From positions 62,001 through 126,000 of the forward strand of contig JBCCRM010000005.1 in assembly GCA_039513195.1 (NCBI GenBank): DNA of 64,000 nucleotides, read 5' to 3'. A model generated the notes under the pieces. The model was not told the origin of the DNA. It did no database searches and worked only from the letters and a program-made list of their open reading frames with translations. Below, in pieces: positions 8,924-17,173 of this stretch (position 1 is its first letter; each line of letters opens with the position of its first letter). Made by a program: the position numbers and the translations under genes. Source of the stretch: Thermohalobaculum sp039513195 (GTDB lineage: Bacteria > Pseudomonadota > Alphaproteobacteria > Rhodobacterales > Rhodobacteraceae).

Positions 8924-9700
8924 TCAGCCCCGGGCCTTGGGGACCAACAGCTTCGTGGGTCGCCGCGCCTCCGCGGCTTTAAAGAGCGAAAAAGTCTGGT
9001 TCACATAATTCACGGCGCCACCGATAAGATCGAGATACTCCAGCAGTTCCGGTGTCTTTTCCGCTTCGACCATCTGGACCGGCCGATCGGCGGGCGTGGT
9101 CTCGAAATGGCAATAGAAAAGCGGCTCGCCGCGGCGCAGCTGCAGGGGCTTTGTGGGTTCATGCCATTCGAACGCCCAGAGCAGCGGCCGCGGCCAGATG
9201 TCGATCGGGAATCGCCCGCCAAAGGTGGTCCCGGGAATCGGATCGCTCCGGTAATGCATGAAGGCCCCCGTTTGCGACATGTAGACCGGCTCGTCGGCGA
9301 GAAAGATGTAAGGCAGCGAGAGCTGGATTGTCGGCCGGTCCGGATAACGCCATTCCGCCTCGCCCGTCAGATGCAGGTGCTCGCCGAGCTTTTTGCGCCG
9401 AACGCTGCCGGCATCGCCCGCCAGATTGCGCAGCGCCGCCTTACCGTCCTTGTCGCGCGCGAACTCGATATGGATGTCGAAGGGGCAGGGCACGACGAAA
9501 TACCGGCTCTCCAGATTGATGATCGCCGGGCAACGCGAGGCCGATTTGCCGTGGCGCCGATTGACTTCGGCCGAGCGCATCCGTTCCGGCGGGCCGAAGA
9601 CGATCCCGGCCTTGTCCTCGGTCAGCATCCAGCCGACCTGCACCGGACCCCCGCGAGGGCCGTCGGCATCCGGCAGGTCATAGGTCACGGTTACGCGCAT
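8924..9700 (-). CDS. Conserved hypothetical protein
   Basis: I do not recognise this 258-residue protein with confidence; it has some look of the DUF6065 group of uncharacterised soluble proteins. It has no signal peptide or membrane segment, and is rich in aromatic residues and proline (WPRPLLWAFEW, YMSQTGAFMHY, VPCPFDIHIEF), as in beta-rich folds. The start at 9700 gives MRVTVTYDLPD; a longer frame upstream has non-coding character. It sits alone between pyc and ogt, both on the same strand but separated by gaps of about 360 bp, so no operon is implied. Confidence 0.6.
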   Translation of the reverse strand: MRVTVTYDLPDADGPRGGPVQVGWMLTEDKAGIVFGPPERMRSAEVNRRHGKSASRCPAIINLESRYFVVPCPFDIHIEFARDKDGKAALRNLAGDAGSVRRKKLGEHLHLTGEAEWRYPDRPTIQLSLPYIFLADEPVYMSQTGAFMHYRSDPIPGTTFGGRFPIDIWPRPLLWAFEWHEPTKPLQLRRGEPLFYCHFETTPADRPVQMVEAEKTPELLEYLDLIGGAVNYVNQTFSLFKAAEARRPTKLLVPKARG

Positions 9701-10057
9701 CGGGCTTCTCTCGTGGCTTCGGCCTCCGCGATGTGCCACGGTGGTGCTCCGGCGTGCAAGTCGCCGCGCCGGCAGAGGCGCTTTTGCACCATCGCCCCCA
9801 GGATTGCGTAGCGAAGAGGCATCGGACGGCGGCCGCGGGGCACCCATGCAGACGTTTTCTGCACGGGGCGGCGGTGGGTTTTGCCCCTTTGCCGCATTTG
9901 TCGATGCGCGGCCCCTCTGCGTTTCGCAGTCGGCCCCACAAGCAGAGCGCCCGGCACAACGCCCAGATGTATCGAATTCTCAGTGCTCGACCAGAAGGCT
10001 ACACCCGCGAGATGTCCAATCGTCGAAGGCACTGTGTTCGAGCGGTCGCGGGAGGCG
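9701..10057. other. Intergenic region without a recognised feature
   Basis: These 357 bp separate ogt from the hypothetical gene downstream. Short open frames exist on both strands but have no ribosome-binding site and no recognisable protein. It presumably holds the promoter of the 8924-9700 gene. No repeat copy or strong hairpin was seen. Confidence 0.5.
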
Positions 10058-10525
10058 TCAAATCAGGAACGGATAGCCACCCTCATGGCGCAACAGGGCG
10101 ATCTTTGTCTCGACACCGCCCGGCGCCGAAAATCCGCCGATACCGCTGGCCGACAGCACCCGGTGGCAGGGCACGACGATGGGGATCTTGTTCGACCCGC
10201 AGGCGGCGCCGACGGGCTGACCGTAGCTGCCGAGATCGGCGGCGATCTCGCCATAGGTCCGTGTCTCGCCATAGGGGATGGCGAGCATCGCAGCGCTGAC
10301 CGCCTGGCGAAATGGGTCCGATGGTGTCGCGAGCGGCAGGTCGAAATCCCGAAGTCGTCCGACGAAATAAGCCTTAAGCTGTAGGACCGCTTCCTCCAGG
10401 AGCGGAGAGGTCTTTGCGCCTCGCGTCCCATCCTGCGCCTCGCCCCAGCGGATGCGGGTTACCAGACCATCGGCCTCCGTCACCGCGAACTGGCCGAATA
10501 CCGTCTCGAGCGTTGCGGTCGGCAT
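10058..10525 (-). CDS. ogt: Methylated-DNA--protein-cysteine S-methyltransferase
   Basis: This 155-residue protein is a suicidal DNA repair protein that takes alkyl groups from O6-alkylguanine or O4-alkylthymine onto its own cysteine. The acceptor motif PCHRV (in IVVPCHRVLSA) is intact. The helix-turn-helix DNA-binding segment (IPYGETRTYGEIAADLG) and the conserved GGFSAPGG loop are also present. The length fits Ogt without an Ada regulatory domain. The start is preceded by the strong site GGGAGGGGAGC directly before ATG. Confidence 0.92.
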   Translation of the reverse strand: MPTATLETVFGQFAVTEADGLVTRIRWGEAQDGTRGAKTSPLLEEAVLQLKAYFVGRLRDFDLPLATPSDPFRQAVSAAMLAIPYGETRTYGEIAADLGSYGQPVGAACGSNKIPIVVPCHRVLSASGIGGFSAPGGVETKIALLRHEGGYPFLI

Positions 10526-10702
10526 GCTCCCCTCCCAACCGGCGCGGCGCCGGTCTTCTCGGCCGATCCAACCGCCGCGGCGTTGCCAAACGCGCCCTCG
10601 CCCGTAAACGCCGCGCGCGCGAGACTGTGCCACATCGGGCGGCGATTGTCGCGCGGCCCCACACCGCCGGAGGCACTGCAGAAACCGCCAGGGGTGTGGG
10701 CG

Positions 10703-12328
10703 TCAGACCTCCCTCACCCGGGTCCTCAGCATGAACTTCTGGATCTTGCCGGTCGAGGTCTTCGGCAACTCACCGAACACCACCGAGCGGGGGCATTTGT
10801 AGTGCGCCAGATGCTCCCGCGCGAAATCGATGATCTCAGCTTCCGTCGCCGTCTCGCCGGGCTTAAGCTCGATGAAGGCGCAAGGCGTCTCGCCCCAGCG
10901 CTCGTCGGGCTTGGCGACCACCGCGGCCATCGCCACCGCCGGGTGCTTGTAGAGGGCATCTTCGACCTCGATGGAAGAGATGTTCTCACCGCCCGAGATA
11001 ATGATGTCCTTCGACCGGTCCTTCAGCTGCACATAGCCGTCCGGGTGCTTCACTGCGAGATCGCCTGAGTGGAACCAGCCGCCGGCAAAGGCCTGCTCGG
11101 TCGCTTGAGGATTCTTCAGATACCCTTTCATGACGACATTGCCCTGGAACATCACTTCGCCGAGCGTCTCGCCATCGGCGGGCACCGGCACCATCGTCTC
11201 CGGGTCGAGCACGTCGAGTCCTTCCAGCGCCGCATAACGCACGCCCTGGCGCGCCTTCTTCGCCGCGCGCTCGGCCGGGGACAGGGCATCCCAGGCGGCG
11301 TCCCACTCATTGATCACCGCCGGGCCATAAACCTCGGTCAGGCCGTAGACATGGGTGACGTCGAACCCGGCCTCTGCCATGCCGGCCAGCACCTGCTCCG
11401 GCGGTGGCGCGGCGGCGGTCCAGAACGACACGCGGTGGTCGAAGTCCCGCCGCTCTTCCGCCGTGGCGCCCAGCAGGACCGACATGACGATCGGCGCCCC
11501 GCAGAGGAGGGTTACCCGATGTTCCGCAATCGCGTCATAGATCGGTCCGGGACGGACCTGGCGCAGGCAGACATGGGTGCCGCCCGCGATGGAGACCGAC
11601 CACGGAAAGCACCAGCCATTGCAGTGGAACATCGGCAGGGTCCAGAGATAGACCATGGGCTCTGCCAGCCGGGCATGCACCACATTGCCGGTCGCAAGCA
11701 GCATCGCGCCCCGGTGGTGATAGACCACGCCCTTTGGGTTGCCGGTGGTGCCGGAGGTGTAGTTGAGCGCAATCGCGTCCCATTCATCCGCCGGCGGCTG
11801 CCAGGGGAACTCCGGGTCGCCATCGGCCAGAAATGCCTCGTAATCGACGCCCATGCTGGTGCTCGGGGCGTCCGCGATAGGGTCGCAATACTCGACCACC
11901 CGGATCATCGGGCCAGTGATCTGCCCCATCGCCTCCGCCAGCAGGGGGGCCAGGGCGCTGTCGACCAGGATCAGCCGGCAATCGCCATGCTGCAGAATGA
12001 AGGCGATCGCGGCCGCATCGAGCCGGGTGTTGATCGCGTTTAGCACACAGCCTGCCATGGGCACGCCGTAATGCGCCTCGAGCATCGGGGGCGTGTTGAA
12101 AAGGAGGGCCGACACCGTCTCGCCCGGTTGCACCCCCGCCTGCCGGATCGCGCCGGCAAGGCGCCGCGCCCGGGCGTAAAACGCCTGGTAGGTGAGCCGC
12201 TGCGTCCCATGAATGATTGCGATGCGCGCCGGAAACACGCCTGCCGCCCGGGCCAAGGCGCCGATCGGGCTCAGCGGTTGGTGATTGGCGGGGCGCCGAT
12301 CCAGGCCGTTTCGGTCGCTGTTGCTCAT
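10703..12328 (-). CDS. Fatty acyl-CoA ligase (AMP-binding acyl-CoA synthetase)
   Basis: The 541-residue protein is a class I adenylate-forming enzyme. It carries the P-loop-like A3 motif NYTSGTTGNPKGV, the A5/A8 motifs (VYGLTEVYGP; SGGENISSIEVEDAL) and the catalytic lysine in KTSTGKIQKF. It activates a carboxylic acid as an acyl-adenylate and passes it to CoA. Length and style match medium-chain acyl-CoA ligases of marine Rhodobacterales, a group that includes the methylmercaptopropionate ligase DmdB. Substrate preference cannot be settled here and no other dmd gene is in the window. It is transcribed away from the SDR gene at 12457 across a 128-bp gap that must hold both promoters. Confidence 0.88.
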   Translation of the reverse strand: MSNSDRNGLDRRPANHQPLSPIGALARAAGVFPARIAIIHGTQRLTYQAFYARARRLAGAIRQAGVQPGETVSALLFNTPPMLEAHYGVPMAGCVLNAINTRLDAAAIAFILQHGDCRLILVDSALAPLLAEAMGQITGPMIRVVEYCDPIADAPSTSMGVDYEAFLADGDPEFPWQPPADEWDAIALNYTSGTTGNPKGVVYHHRGAMLLATGNVVHARLAEPMVYLWTLPMFHCNGWCFPWSVSIAGGTHVCLRQVRPGPIYDAIAEHRVTLLCGAPIVMSVLLGATAEERRDFDHRVSFWTAAAPPPEQVLAGMAEAGFDVTHVYGLTEVYGPAVINEWDAAWDALSPAERAAKKARQGVRYAALEGLDVLDPETMVPVPADGETLGEVMFQGNVVMKGYLKNPQATEQAFAGGWFHSGDLAVKHPDGYVQLKDRSKDIIISGGENISSIEVEDALYKHPAVAMAAVVAKPDERWGETPCAFIELKPGETATEAEIIDFAREHLAHYKCPRSVVFGELPKTSTGKIQKFMLRTRVREV

Positions 12329-12456
12329 GGCCCGCGTGTTCTCGACATCCCACTCCGCTCGAACGCAGCCTGGCGGCGCCGCAACACCTTGTCAAACCGA
12401 GCCGCCGAGCGTTCAACTGCTGGGTGAACGCCTGCGGGCGGAGGGGAAAGACGACT

Positions 12457-13257
12457 TTGGCCACGGATCTGACCGGCAAGACCGCGATTGTCACCGGTGC
12501 GGCGCATGGTGTGGGGCAGGCGGTGGCCCGCGCCTTCGCCGAGGCCGGCGCGAAAGTCATGCTGTGCGACGCCAACGATCAGGCGCTGGCCGAGGCGGCA
12601 TCCGATCTCGAAGACCATGGCGAGCGCATCGCGCGGTTCGCCTGCCCGCTCGACGACCGGTTGAGCGCCGCCAATCTGGTGGCCGCGACGCTTTCGACAT
12701 TCGACCGCGTCGATATTCTGGTGAACGATCTGCGCACCGCGCTCGCCGCCGATTTCCTGGAGATGGGCGATAGGGAGTTCCGCACGATTTTTGAACAAAG
12801 CGTGTTGTCGATCTACTTTCTGTGCCAAGCGGTTGCCAAGAAAATGGTGGTGGCCGCTGAGAGGGATGAGGACTTTACCGGGGCCATCGTCAATCTCTCC
12901 TCGGTGGCGGCGCAGCGGACCGTGCCGCAATTGCTGGGCTATTCCGTGGCCTGCGCGGCCATCGATCAGTTGACCCGGTCGATGGCGACGGCGCTGGCGC
13001 CCCATCGGATCAGGGTCAACGGCGTGGCGATGGGGGCGGTGATGGTCGGCCCGTTGCGCGAGATGCTGCGGGACCGCGAGGGGTTGCGCGAAGAGATTAC
13101 TGCGGTGACGCCCCTGGGCCGGATCGGTGCGGCGGAGGAGGTGGCCGAGGTCGTGGCGTTCCTCGCTTCGGACAGGGCGAGCTTTATGACCGGCCAGATC
13201 GTGCCGGTGGACGGTGGGCGAACGCTTCTGGATCCGCTCGATTCGCCAATCCGGTAA
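12457..13257 (+). CDS. Short-chain dehydrogenase/reductase with a degenerate active site
   Basis: The 266-residue protein has the classical SDR fold: the cofactor motif TGAAHGVG at residues 13-20 and the C-terminal segment GQIVPVDGG. The active site is abnormal. Ser149 and Tyr162 are present, but the lysine of YxxxK is Cys166 (GYSVAC). The structural NNAG motif reads VNDLR, and the tetrad asparagine is replaced by serine (EQSVLS). It may be inactive as an oxidoreductase or use another mechanism. The start is probably the TTG at 12457, which follows GGAGGGGAAAG; a GTG at 12424 is the alternative. It diverges from the acyl-CoA ligase, hinting at fatty-acid metabolism. Confidence 0.75.
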   Translation: MATDLTGKTAIVTGAAHGVGQAVARAFAEAGAKVMLCDANDQALAEAASDLEDHGERIARFACPLDDRLSAANLVAATLSTFDRVDILVNDLRTALAADFLEMGDREFRTIFEQSVLSIYFLCQAVAKKMVVAAERDEDFTGAIVNLSSVAAQRTVPQLLGYSVACAAIDQLTRSMATALAPHRIRVNGVAMGAVMVGPLREMLRDREGLREEITAVTPLGRIGAAEEVAEVVAFLASDRASFMTGQIVPVDGGRTLLDPLDSPIR

Positions 13258-13266
13258 ATGGAGCCT

Positions 13267-13370
13267 GGAGCATTTTCCAGCCGGTCTGCGTCGGATTGGC
13301 GCCGTGAAAATGCGCCCGAACACGACTTCGGAGCACGAGAACCGATGCAATCTGGTAGGAAAGCGCTCGA
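13267..13370 (+). repeat. Dispersed two-hairpin repeat family 1, copy A
   Basis: About 104 bp just after the SDR stop. It matches copies at 26525 (same orientation), 51963 and 63099 (both inverted). The first module begins GGAGCATTTTCCAGCC and closes with GTGAAAATGCGC. The second runs from GAGCACGAGAACCGATGC to GGAAAGCGCTCGA. Each module can fold as a hairpin; the inner stem here (CCGGTCTG with CGGATTGG) pairs with G-T wobbles. The rest of the 281-bp gap holds no gene. Confidence 0.75.
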
Positions 13371-13538
13371 GGGACCTGGAGGTCGGTATCGGCAGACAGG
13401 TAGGTGCCCGCCCCAGGGGTGAGCTTCCGGGGCGCCGCGTCTACCGCCCGGCCCGTGGCGATACCGGTGCTCGCGGCGCATTGCCGCCTCTGCGCGGGTG
13501 GCATGGCCGCCGCGACGCAGATCTTTGACCACAGTGCC

Positions 13539-14114
13539 CTATCGATTGGCCAGGGCCGCCCGAACCTTCCCGGCCAGTGCCGCAACGCTGTCGCGGATCG
13601 ATGCGCCGGCGGTGTCGATGCGGATATCCGCCGACTGCCAGCTCTCGTACTGGCGGGTCTGGATCGCCATCCAGTCCGGAAGGTTCTGGCCAGGCAAATC
13701 GGCGTTCCGGGTCTCGGCCCGGCGGCGGTGCTCCTCCGGGTCGGAACAGAGAATCTCGATGCCCAGATACGCGGCCCCGGTCTCGGCTGCCACCGACTGC
13801 CAAGCCCGGCGTGTGACGTCTATGGCGTTCATGCAATCGGCGATCACGGACTGTCCCAACCGAAGGTGATCGCAGGCCAGGGCGTAGGCCACCCGGTAGC
13901 CTGCGTCGCGGAGATCGCATGGCAGGTCGAGCGCCGCCAGCATGGCCGTCTCGATGGTATCAATGCGCAGATGGACCGCACCGATCTCTACCGCGAGGCT
14001 GCGGGAAAGCGTGGTCTTGCCGCTCGCCGGCAATCCGGCCAGCGCGATCAGGCAGGGGCAGTGCAGCTCACTTAGGGTCTGACCCACGGCTCGGCGGTAG
14101 GTTGAACAGCGCAT
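13539..14114 (-). CDS. Small P-loop kinase (AAA/zeta-toxin-like ATPase)
   Basis: The protein, about 191 residues, is a stand-alone P-loop kinase. The Walker A motif GLPASGKTT lies at residues 27-35, followed by an acidic RIDTIE segment, an ADCMN strand and an arginine-rich lid (EEHRRRAETRNADLPGQ). This pattern is shared by gluconate, chloramphenicol and sugar kinases and by zeta-toxin-like enzymes; no substrate can be assigned. Its 5' end overlaps the 3' end of trcR, so it is probably co-transcribed and coupled. The start is uncertain: ATG at 14114 (47-bp overlap) or GTG at 14087 (20-bp overlap); neither has a clear ribosome-binding site. Confidence 0.68.
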   Translation of the reverse strand: MRCSTYRRAVGQTLSELHCPCLIALAGLPASGKTTLSRSLAVEIGAVHLRIDTIETAMLAALDLPCDLRDAGYRVAYALACDHLRLGQSVIADCMNAIDVTRRAWQSVAAETGAAYLGIEILCSDPEEHRRRAETRNADLPGQNLPDWMAIQTRQYESWQSADIRIDTAGASIRDSVAALAGKVRAALANR

Positions 14115-14826
14115 CCGGGTCGATATCGGCCGGGGTAGGCTCTTCCTCGCCGTCGGCGCCCCTCGGATCGTCAAGGCTGAAGTTTTCGAAGCCCTGAACC
14201 CGGGAAGGCAGAGCCGGCTCGTCGGCAGCGGGCATCAGGCTCTGATCCGTCGAGAGGAGCGACATCCGTTCTTCCGCCGTCGGGATCGGCTGCTGTCCCG
14301 CGGCGGTCTTTTCGGCGGCCTTGGTGACGACGGCATCGAGTTCGATCTGTGAGCAGAGGCCCAAAGCAACCGGGTCGATGGGCTGCAGATTGGCGTAATT
14401 CCAGTGGGATTTTTGCCGGATCGACTGGATTGTCGGCTTGGTGGTCCCGATCAGCTTGGAGATCTGGCTGTCCTCGAGCTCCGGATGGTAGCGGACCAGC
14501 CATGCGATCGCCGCCGGCCGGTCCTGGCGCTTCGAAACCGGGGTGTAGCGCGGCGCCTTGCGCTTTTGCGGCGGTGCCACGTCGCGGCGGATCAGCGTGA
14601 GACGGCCGACCGGATCGCCTTCGCAGCGCTTGATGTCGTCTGCGGTGAGCTGGTTGTTGGTGATCGGATCGAAGCCCTTGATGCCCTGAGCCACCTCACC
14701 ATCGGCGATGCCGGCGACCTCCAGCTCGTGCAGGCCGCAGAATTCTGCGATTTGGCGGAATGTCAGCGTGGTGTTGTCGACCAGCCAAACGGCGGTCGCC
14801 TTGGGCATCAATGGCAGTTCAGACAT
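14068..14826 (-). CDS. trcR: DUF1013 family transcriptional co-regulator TrcR
   Basis: The 252-residue protein matches the alphaproteobacterial DUF1013 family, whose Caulobacter member TrcR travels with RNA polymerase and tunes cell-cycle gene expression. Visible are the conserved N-terminal helix-turn-helix-like region (FRQIAEFCGLHELEVAGIADG), ITNNQLTADDIKRCEGDP, and a second region (AWLVRYHPELEDSQISKLIG then TKPTIQSIRQKSHWNYANL). The C-terminal 80 residues are acidic and low in complexity. The gene is first in a pair with the overlapping kinase. The cell-cycle methylase gene ccrM is in the same window, about 20 kb away. Confidence 0.87.
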   Translation of the reverse strand: MSELPLMPKATAVWLVDNTTLTFRQIAEFCGLHELEVAGIADGEVAQGIKGFDPITNNQLTADDIKRCEGDPVGRLTLIRRDVAPPQKRKAPRYTPVSKRQDRPAAIAWLVRYHPELEDSQISKLIGTTKPTIQSIRQKSHWNYANLQPIDPVALGLCSQIELDAVVTKAAEKTAAGQQPIPTAEERMSLLSTDQSLMPAADEPALPSRVQGFENFSLDDPRGADGEEEPTPADIDPDALFNLPPSRGSDPK

Positions 14827-14994
14827 GTGTCCGCCTCGTTTTTTGTGCCGCGACGGCGGCTTATCGATATCTCATCCCGGGCGGTCCGGCGTCCTTTCGG
14901 GGCGCTGCCGCGGTCGACCCTTGCGATTGGGGATCTCTGCGATATAGGCGGTGGCGCGGCATAAGGGAAGCGCAATCAGCAACGGAGGGATGTT

Positions 14995-15627
14995 ATGCGG
15001 GCGCTCTTAGCGGCGGTGTTTGCCTGGGTTTTGGGGGGCGCCACGGCGTCGGCGGACCAGGCGGGAGCCTTCGATTACTACGTGCTTGCGCTGTCCTGGA
15101 ACGCTGCCTGGTGCGCGGTCGAGGGTGAGGCGCGCGGGGCCGAGCAATGCGACCCGCGCCATGACCGCGGGTTCACCCTGCACGGGCTTTGGCCGCAGCA
15201 TGAGGATGGGTGGCCGGAGTATTGCGCGACCCGGGCGCAAGATCCGAGCCGGGCTGAGACAGGGGGCGAGGCGGATCTCTACGGCTCTGGCGGCCTGGCC
15301 TGGCACCAATGGAAGAAGCATGGGCGCTGCAGCGGGCTGTCGTCGAAGGATTACTTCGCACTCGCACGCGAGGCGTATCGCCGGGTCGAGCGTCCCGAGG
15401 TGCTGAGGCAACTCGACCGCCCGGTGGAGCTGCCCGCGCGGGTGGTCGAAGAGGCGTTTTTGGAGTCCAATCCGGATCTTTCCGGTCCGGGCGTCGCGAT
15501 CCGATGCCGCGAAGGCCTGGTTTATGAGGTGCGGGTCTGCCTCACCCGGGGGCTGCAGCCGCGGGCTTGCTCGGCCAGTGCCGCTCGGGATTGCCGTGGA
15601 ACCGCGACGCTGCTGCCGATGCGCTAG
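14995..15627 (+). CDS. Secreted ribonuclease T2 family protein
   Basis: The 210-residue protein starts with a Sec signal peptide (LLAAVFAWVLGGATASA) and carries both active-site signatures of RNase T2: CAS I as FTLHGLWPQ and CAS II as WHQWKKHGRC. The catalytic histidines and the CAS II glutamine/lysine region are intact except that the usual glutamate of HEWxKHG is glutamine (HQWKKHG). Several cysteines are placed for disulfides. It should degrade RNA in the periplasm or outside, probably for phosphate and nucleoside scavenging. The gene stands alone, diverging from trcR across a 168-bp gap. Confidence 0.88.
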   Translation: MRALLAAVFAWVLGGATASADQAGAFDYYVLALSWNAAWCAVEGEARGAEQCDPRHDRGFTLHGLWPQHEDGWPEYCATRAQDPSRAETGGEADLYGSGGLAWHQWKKHGRCSGLSSKDYFALAREAYRRVERPEVLRQLDRPVELPARVVEEAFLESNPDLSGPGVAIRCREGLVYEVRVCLTRGLQPRACSASAARDCRGTATLLPMR

Positions 15628-15720
15628 GGTATCGTTCCAGCTCGGTTGGGCGAAAGGACCAGGGCACCGACTTGCCAGGAGCGTGGCGGGCATGCCGGCT
15701 GCCGCTGCCCCCGGATGCAG

Positions 15721-15800
15721 TCGTTCCGCCGCGCTGTCGCGCGCCGTCTGAGGCGCCGCGTCCGCCGTCGCTCTCCTGGCGCTGTCTCACCCGCGGCGCA
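15721..15800 (+). repeat. GC-rich dispersed repeat family 2, copy 2 (partial)
   Basis: The first 45-50 bases (GTTCCGCCGCGCTGTCGCGC then GGCGCCGCGTCCGCC) align with the start of copies 1, 3 and 4; after that the match fades. The remaining 332-bp gap between the RNase T2 and alkB genes holds no gene I can support. Confidence 0.4.
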
Positions 15801-15959
15801 TTTCCGGTTTTGGCGAGTGTGGCGATGCCGCGGGCGCCGGGGGCCTATCCAAACGCGCTGAAGACCGCTTCTCCGCCGCGGGCGCTTTGCGGGCCAAAAG
15901 CCGGGCGGATGTCGCGGCGGCCTCGGGCCCCATGGTGCGCCATCAGGCGCGGAACGTCG

Positions 15960-17120
15960 CTAAGCCGTTGTCGTCGCAGTCCCGATCCTGCCGTCGTCAT
16001 AGGCGCGCCAATCCAGAATGTCAGGATAGAAACGGTGTCGCCACCGGTCGACCCGCCAATCCATCATGCGGTGCCAAAGCGGTGGCACCAAAGCGAGGAA
16101 GAACATCACCGGATACCCGTAGGGCAGCTGCGGCGCGTCGGTATGGCCGTGATGCTGAAGCAGTGGATAGCGCCTGTCCGGCCTCACATGGTGATCGGAA
16201 TGGCGCTGCAGATTGATCAACAGCCAATTCGACACCCGCTGCGCGGCGTTCCAGGAGTGATGTGGGCGTGGCCGCTCGAACCGCCCCTCGCCGAGATGGC
16301 GCCGGGTAAGCCCATAATGCTCGATGTAGTTGATCGCCTCGAGCTGCAGGATCGCGACCATGCAGAGCAGCGGGTAGAAGAGCGCGCCCTGCCAGCCGCC
16401 GATCAGGCCGGCGACCGCTAGGACCGACGCGAAGCCCAGACCATAGCGCCAGAACGGGTTGCGCCGGTCCCAGACCGGCCTGCCACGCCGCGCCAGGCGA
16501 TCCGCCTCGATGCGCCAAGCCGAGGCTAGGCTGCCGAGCACCGCGCGGGGCAGGAAGGACCAAAACCCCTCGCCCTTGCGGGCACTAACTGGGTCGGCGG
16601 GGGTCGCGACCGTGCGGTGATGGCCCAAGATATGCTCGGTCCGGAAATGGCCATAGCCGACCGAGATCAGCAGCATTTCCGCCATCACCCGCTCGAACCG
16701 CGCCTTTTGATGCACCAGCTCATGCGCGTAGGTGATGCCGATGCCGCCGCAGGCAAAGCCGCAGCTCGCCAGGATCGCGGCACCGGTGAGCGGATCGTGC
16801 CATCCCTGTCCGACCGCCCAAAGAGAGGCGCCGACGATCGTCGCCTGCATCGGCAGCCAAGCCCAGGTCACGGCGCGGTGCCAGAACAGCGCCGCCTCCG
16901 CGCAGGCGGTGTCGGGGTTTTCGACTTCGCGCCCGATCAGCGCATCGATCAAAGCGATGGTTGCGCCGCCATAGAGCATCGGACCCAACAGCCACCAGCC
17001 GCCCCAGAACGCACCGGCGAGAACGGCCGGCACCATAGCGAACGAGATTACGAAGGGCAGCGCCGCCGGCACGAGCCGCGCCGCCACTGTATTGCGTCCT
17101 TCGACACCGTCATCGGTCAC
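15960..17120 (-). CDS. alkB: AlkB-type integral-membrane alkane 1-monooxygenase family protein
   Basis: The 386-residue membrane protein has the non-haem di-iron histidine boxes of the AlkB/fatty-acid hydroxylase superfamily: HELVHQ, EHILGHHRT and LQRHSDHH. It also has NYIEHYGLTR, the signature that marks alkane 1-monooxygenases. Several hydrophobic spans occupy residues 10-130 and 235-275, with the iron site facing the cytoplasm. Such enzymes oxidise terminal methyl groups of medium-chain alkanes using rubredoxin electrons; no rubredoxin gene is adjacent. The start is a GTG at 17120 with GAGGG seven bases upstream. The gene lies 53 bp downstream of mutY on the same strand. Confidence 0.85.
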   Translation of the reverse strand: MTDDGVEGRNTVAARLVPAALPFVISFAMVPAVLAGAFWGGWWLLGPMLYGGATIALIDALIGREVENPDTACAEAALFWHRAVTWAWLPMQATIVGASLWAVGQGWHDPLTGAAILASCGFACGGIGITYAHELVHQKARFERVMAEMLLISVGYGHFRTEHILGHHRTVATPADPVSARKGEGFWSFLPRAVLGSLASAWRIEADRLARRGRPVWDRRNPFWRYGLGFASVLAVAGLIGGWQGALFYPLLCMVAILQLEAINYIEHYGLTRRHLGEGRFERPRPHHSWNAAQRVSNWLLINLQRHSDHHVRPDRRYPLLQHHGHTDAPQLPYGYPVMFFLALVPPLWHRMMDWRVDRWRHRFYPDILDWRAYDDGRIGTATTTA

Positions 17121-17173
17121 ATTCCGACCCTCACAAAAGCCATCGCTCGCACTCTGTCCAATGTTCCACGGGC

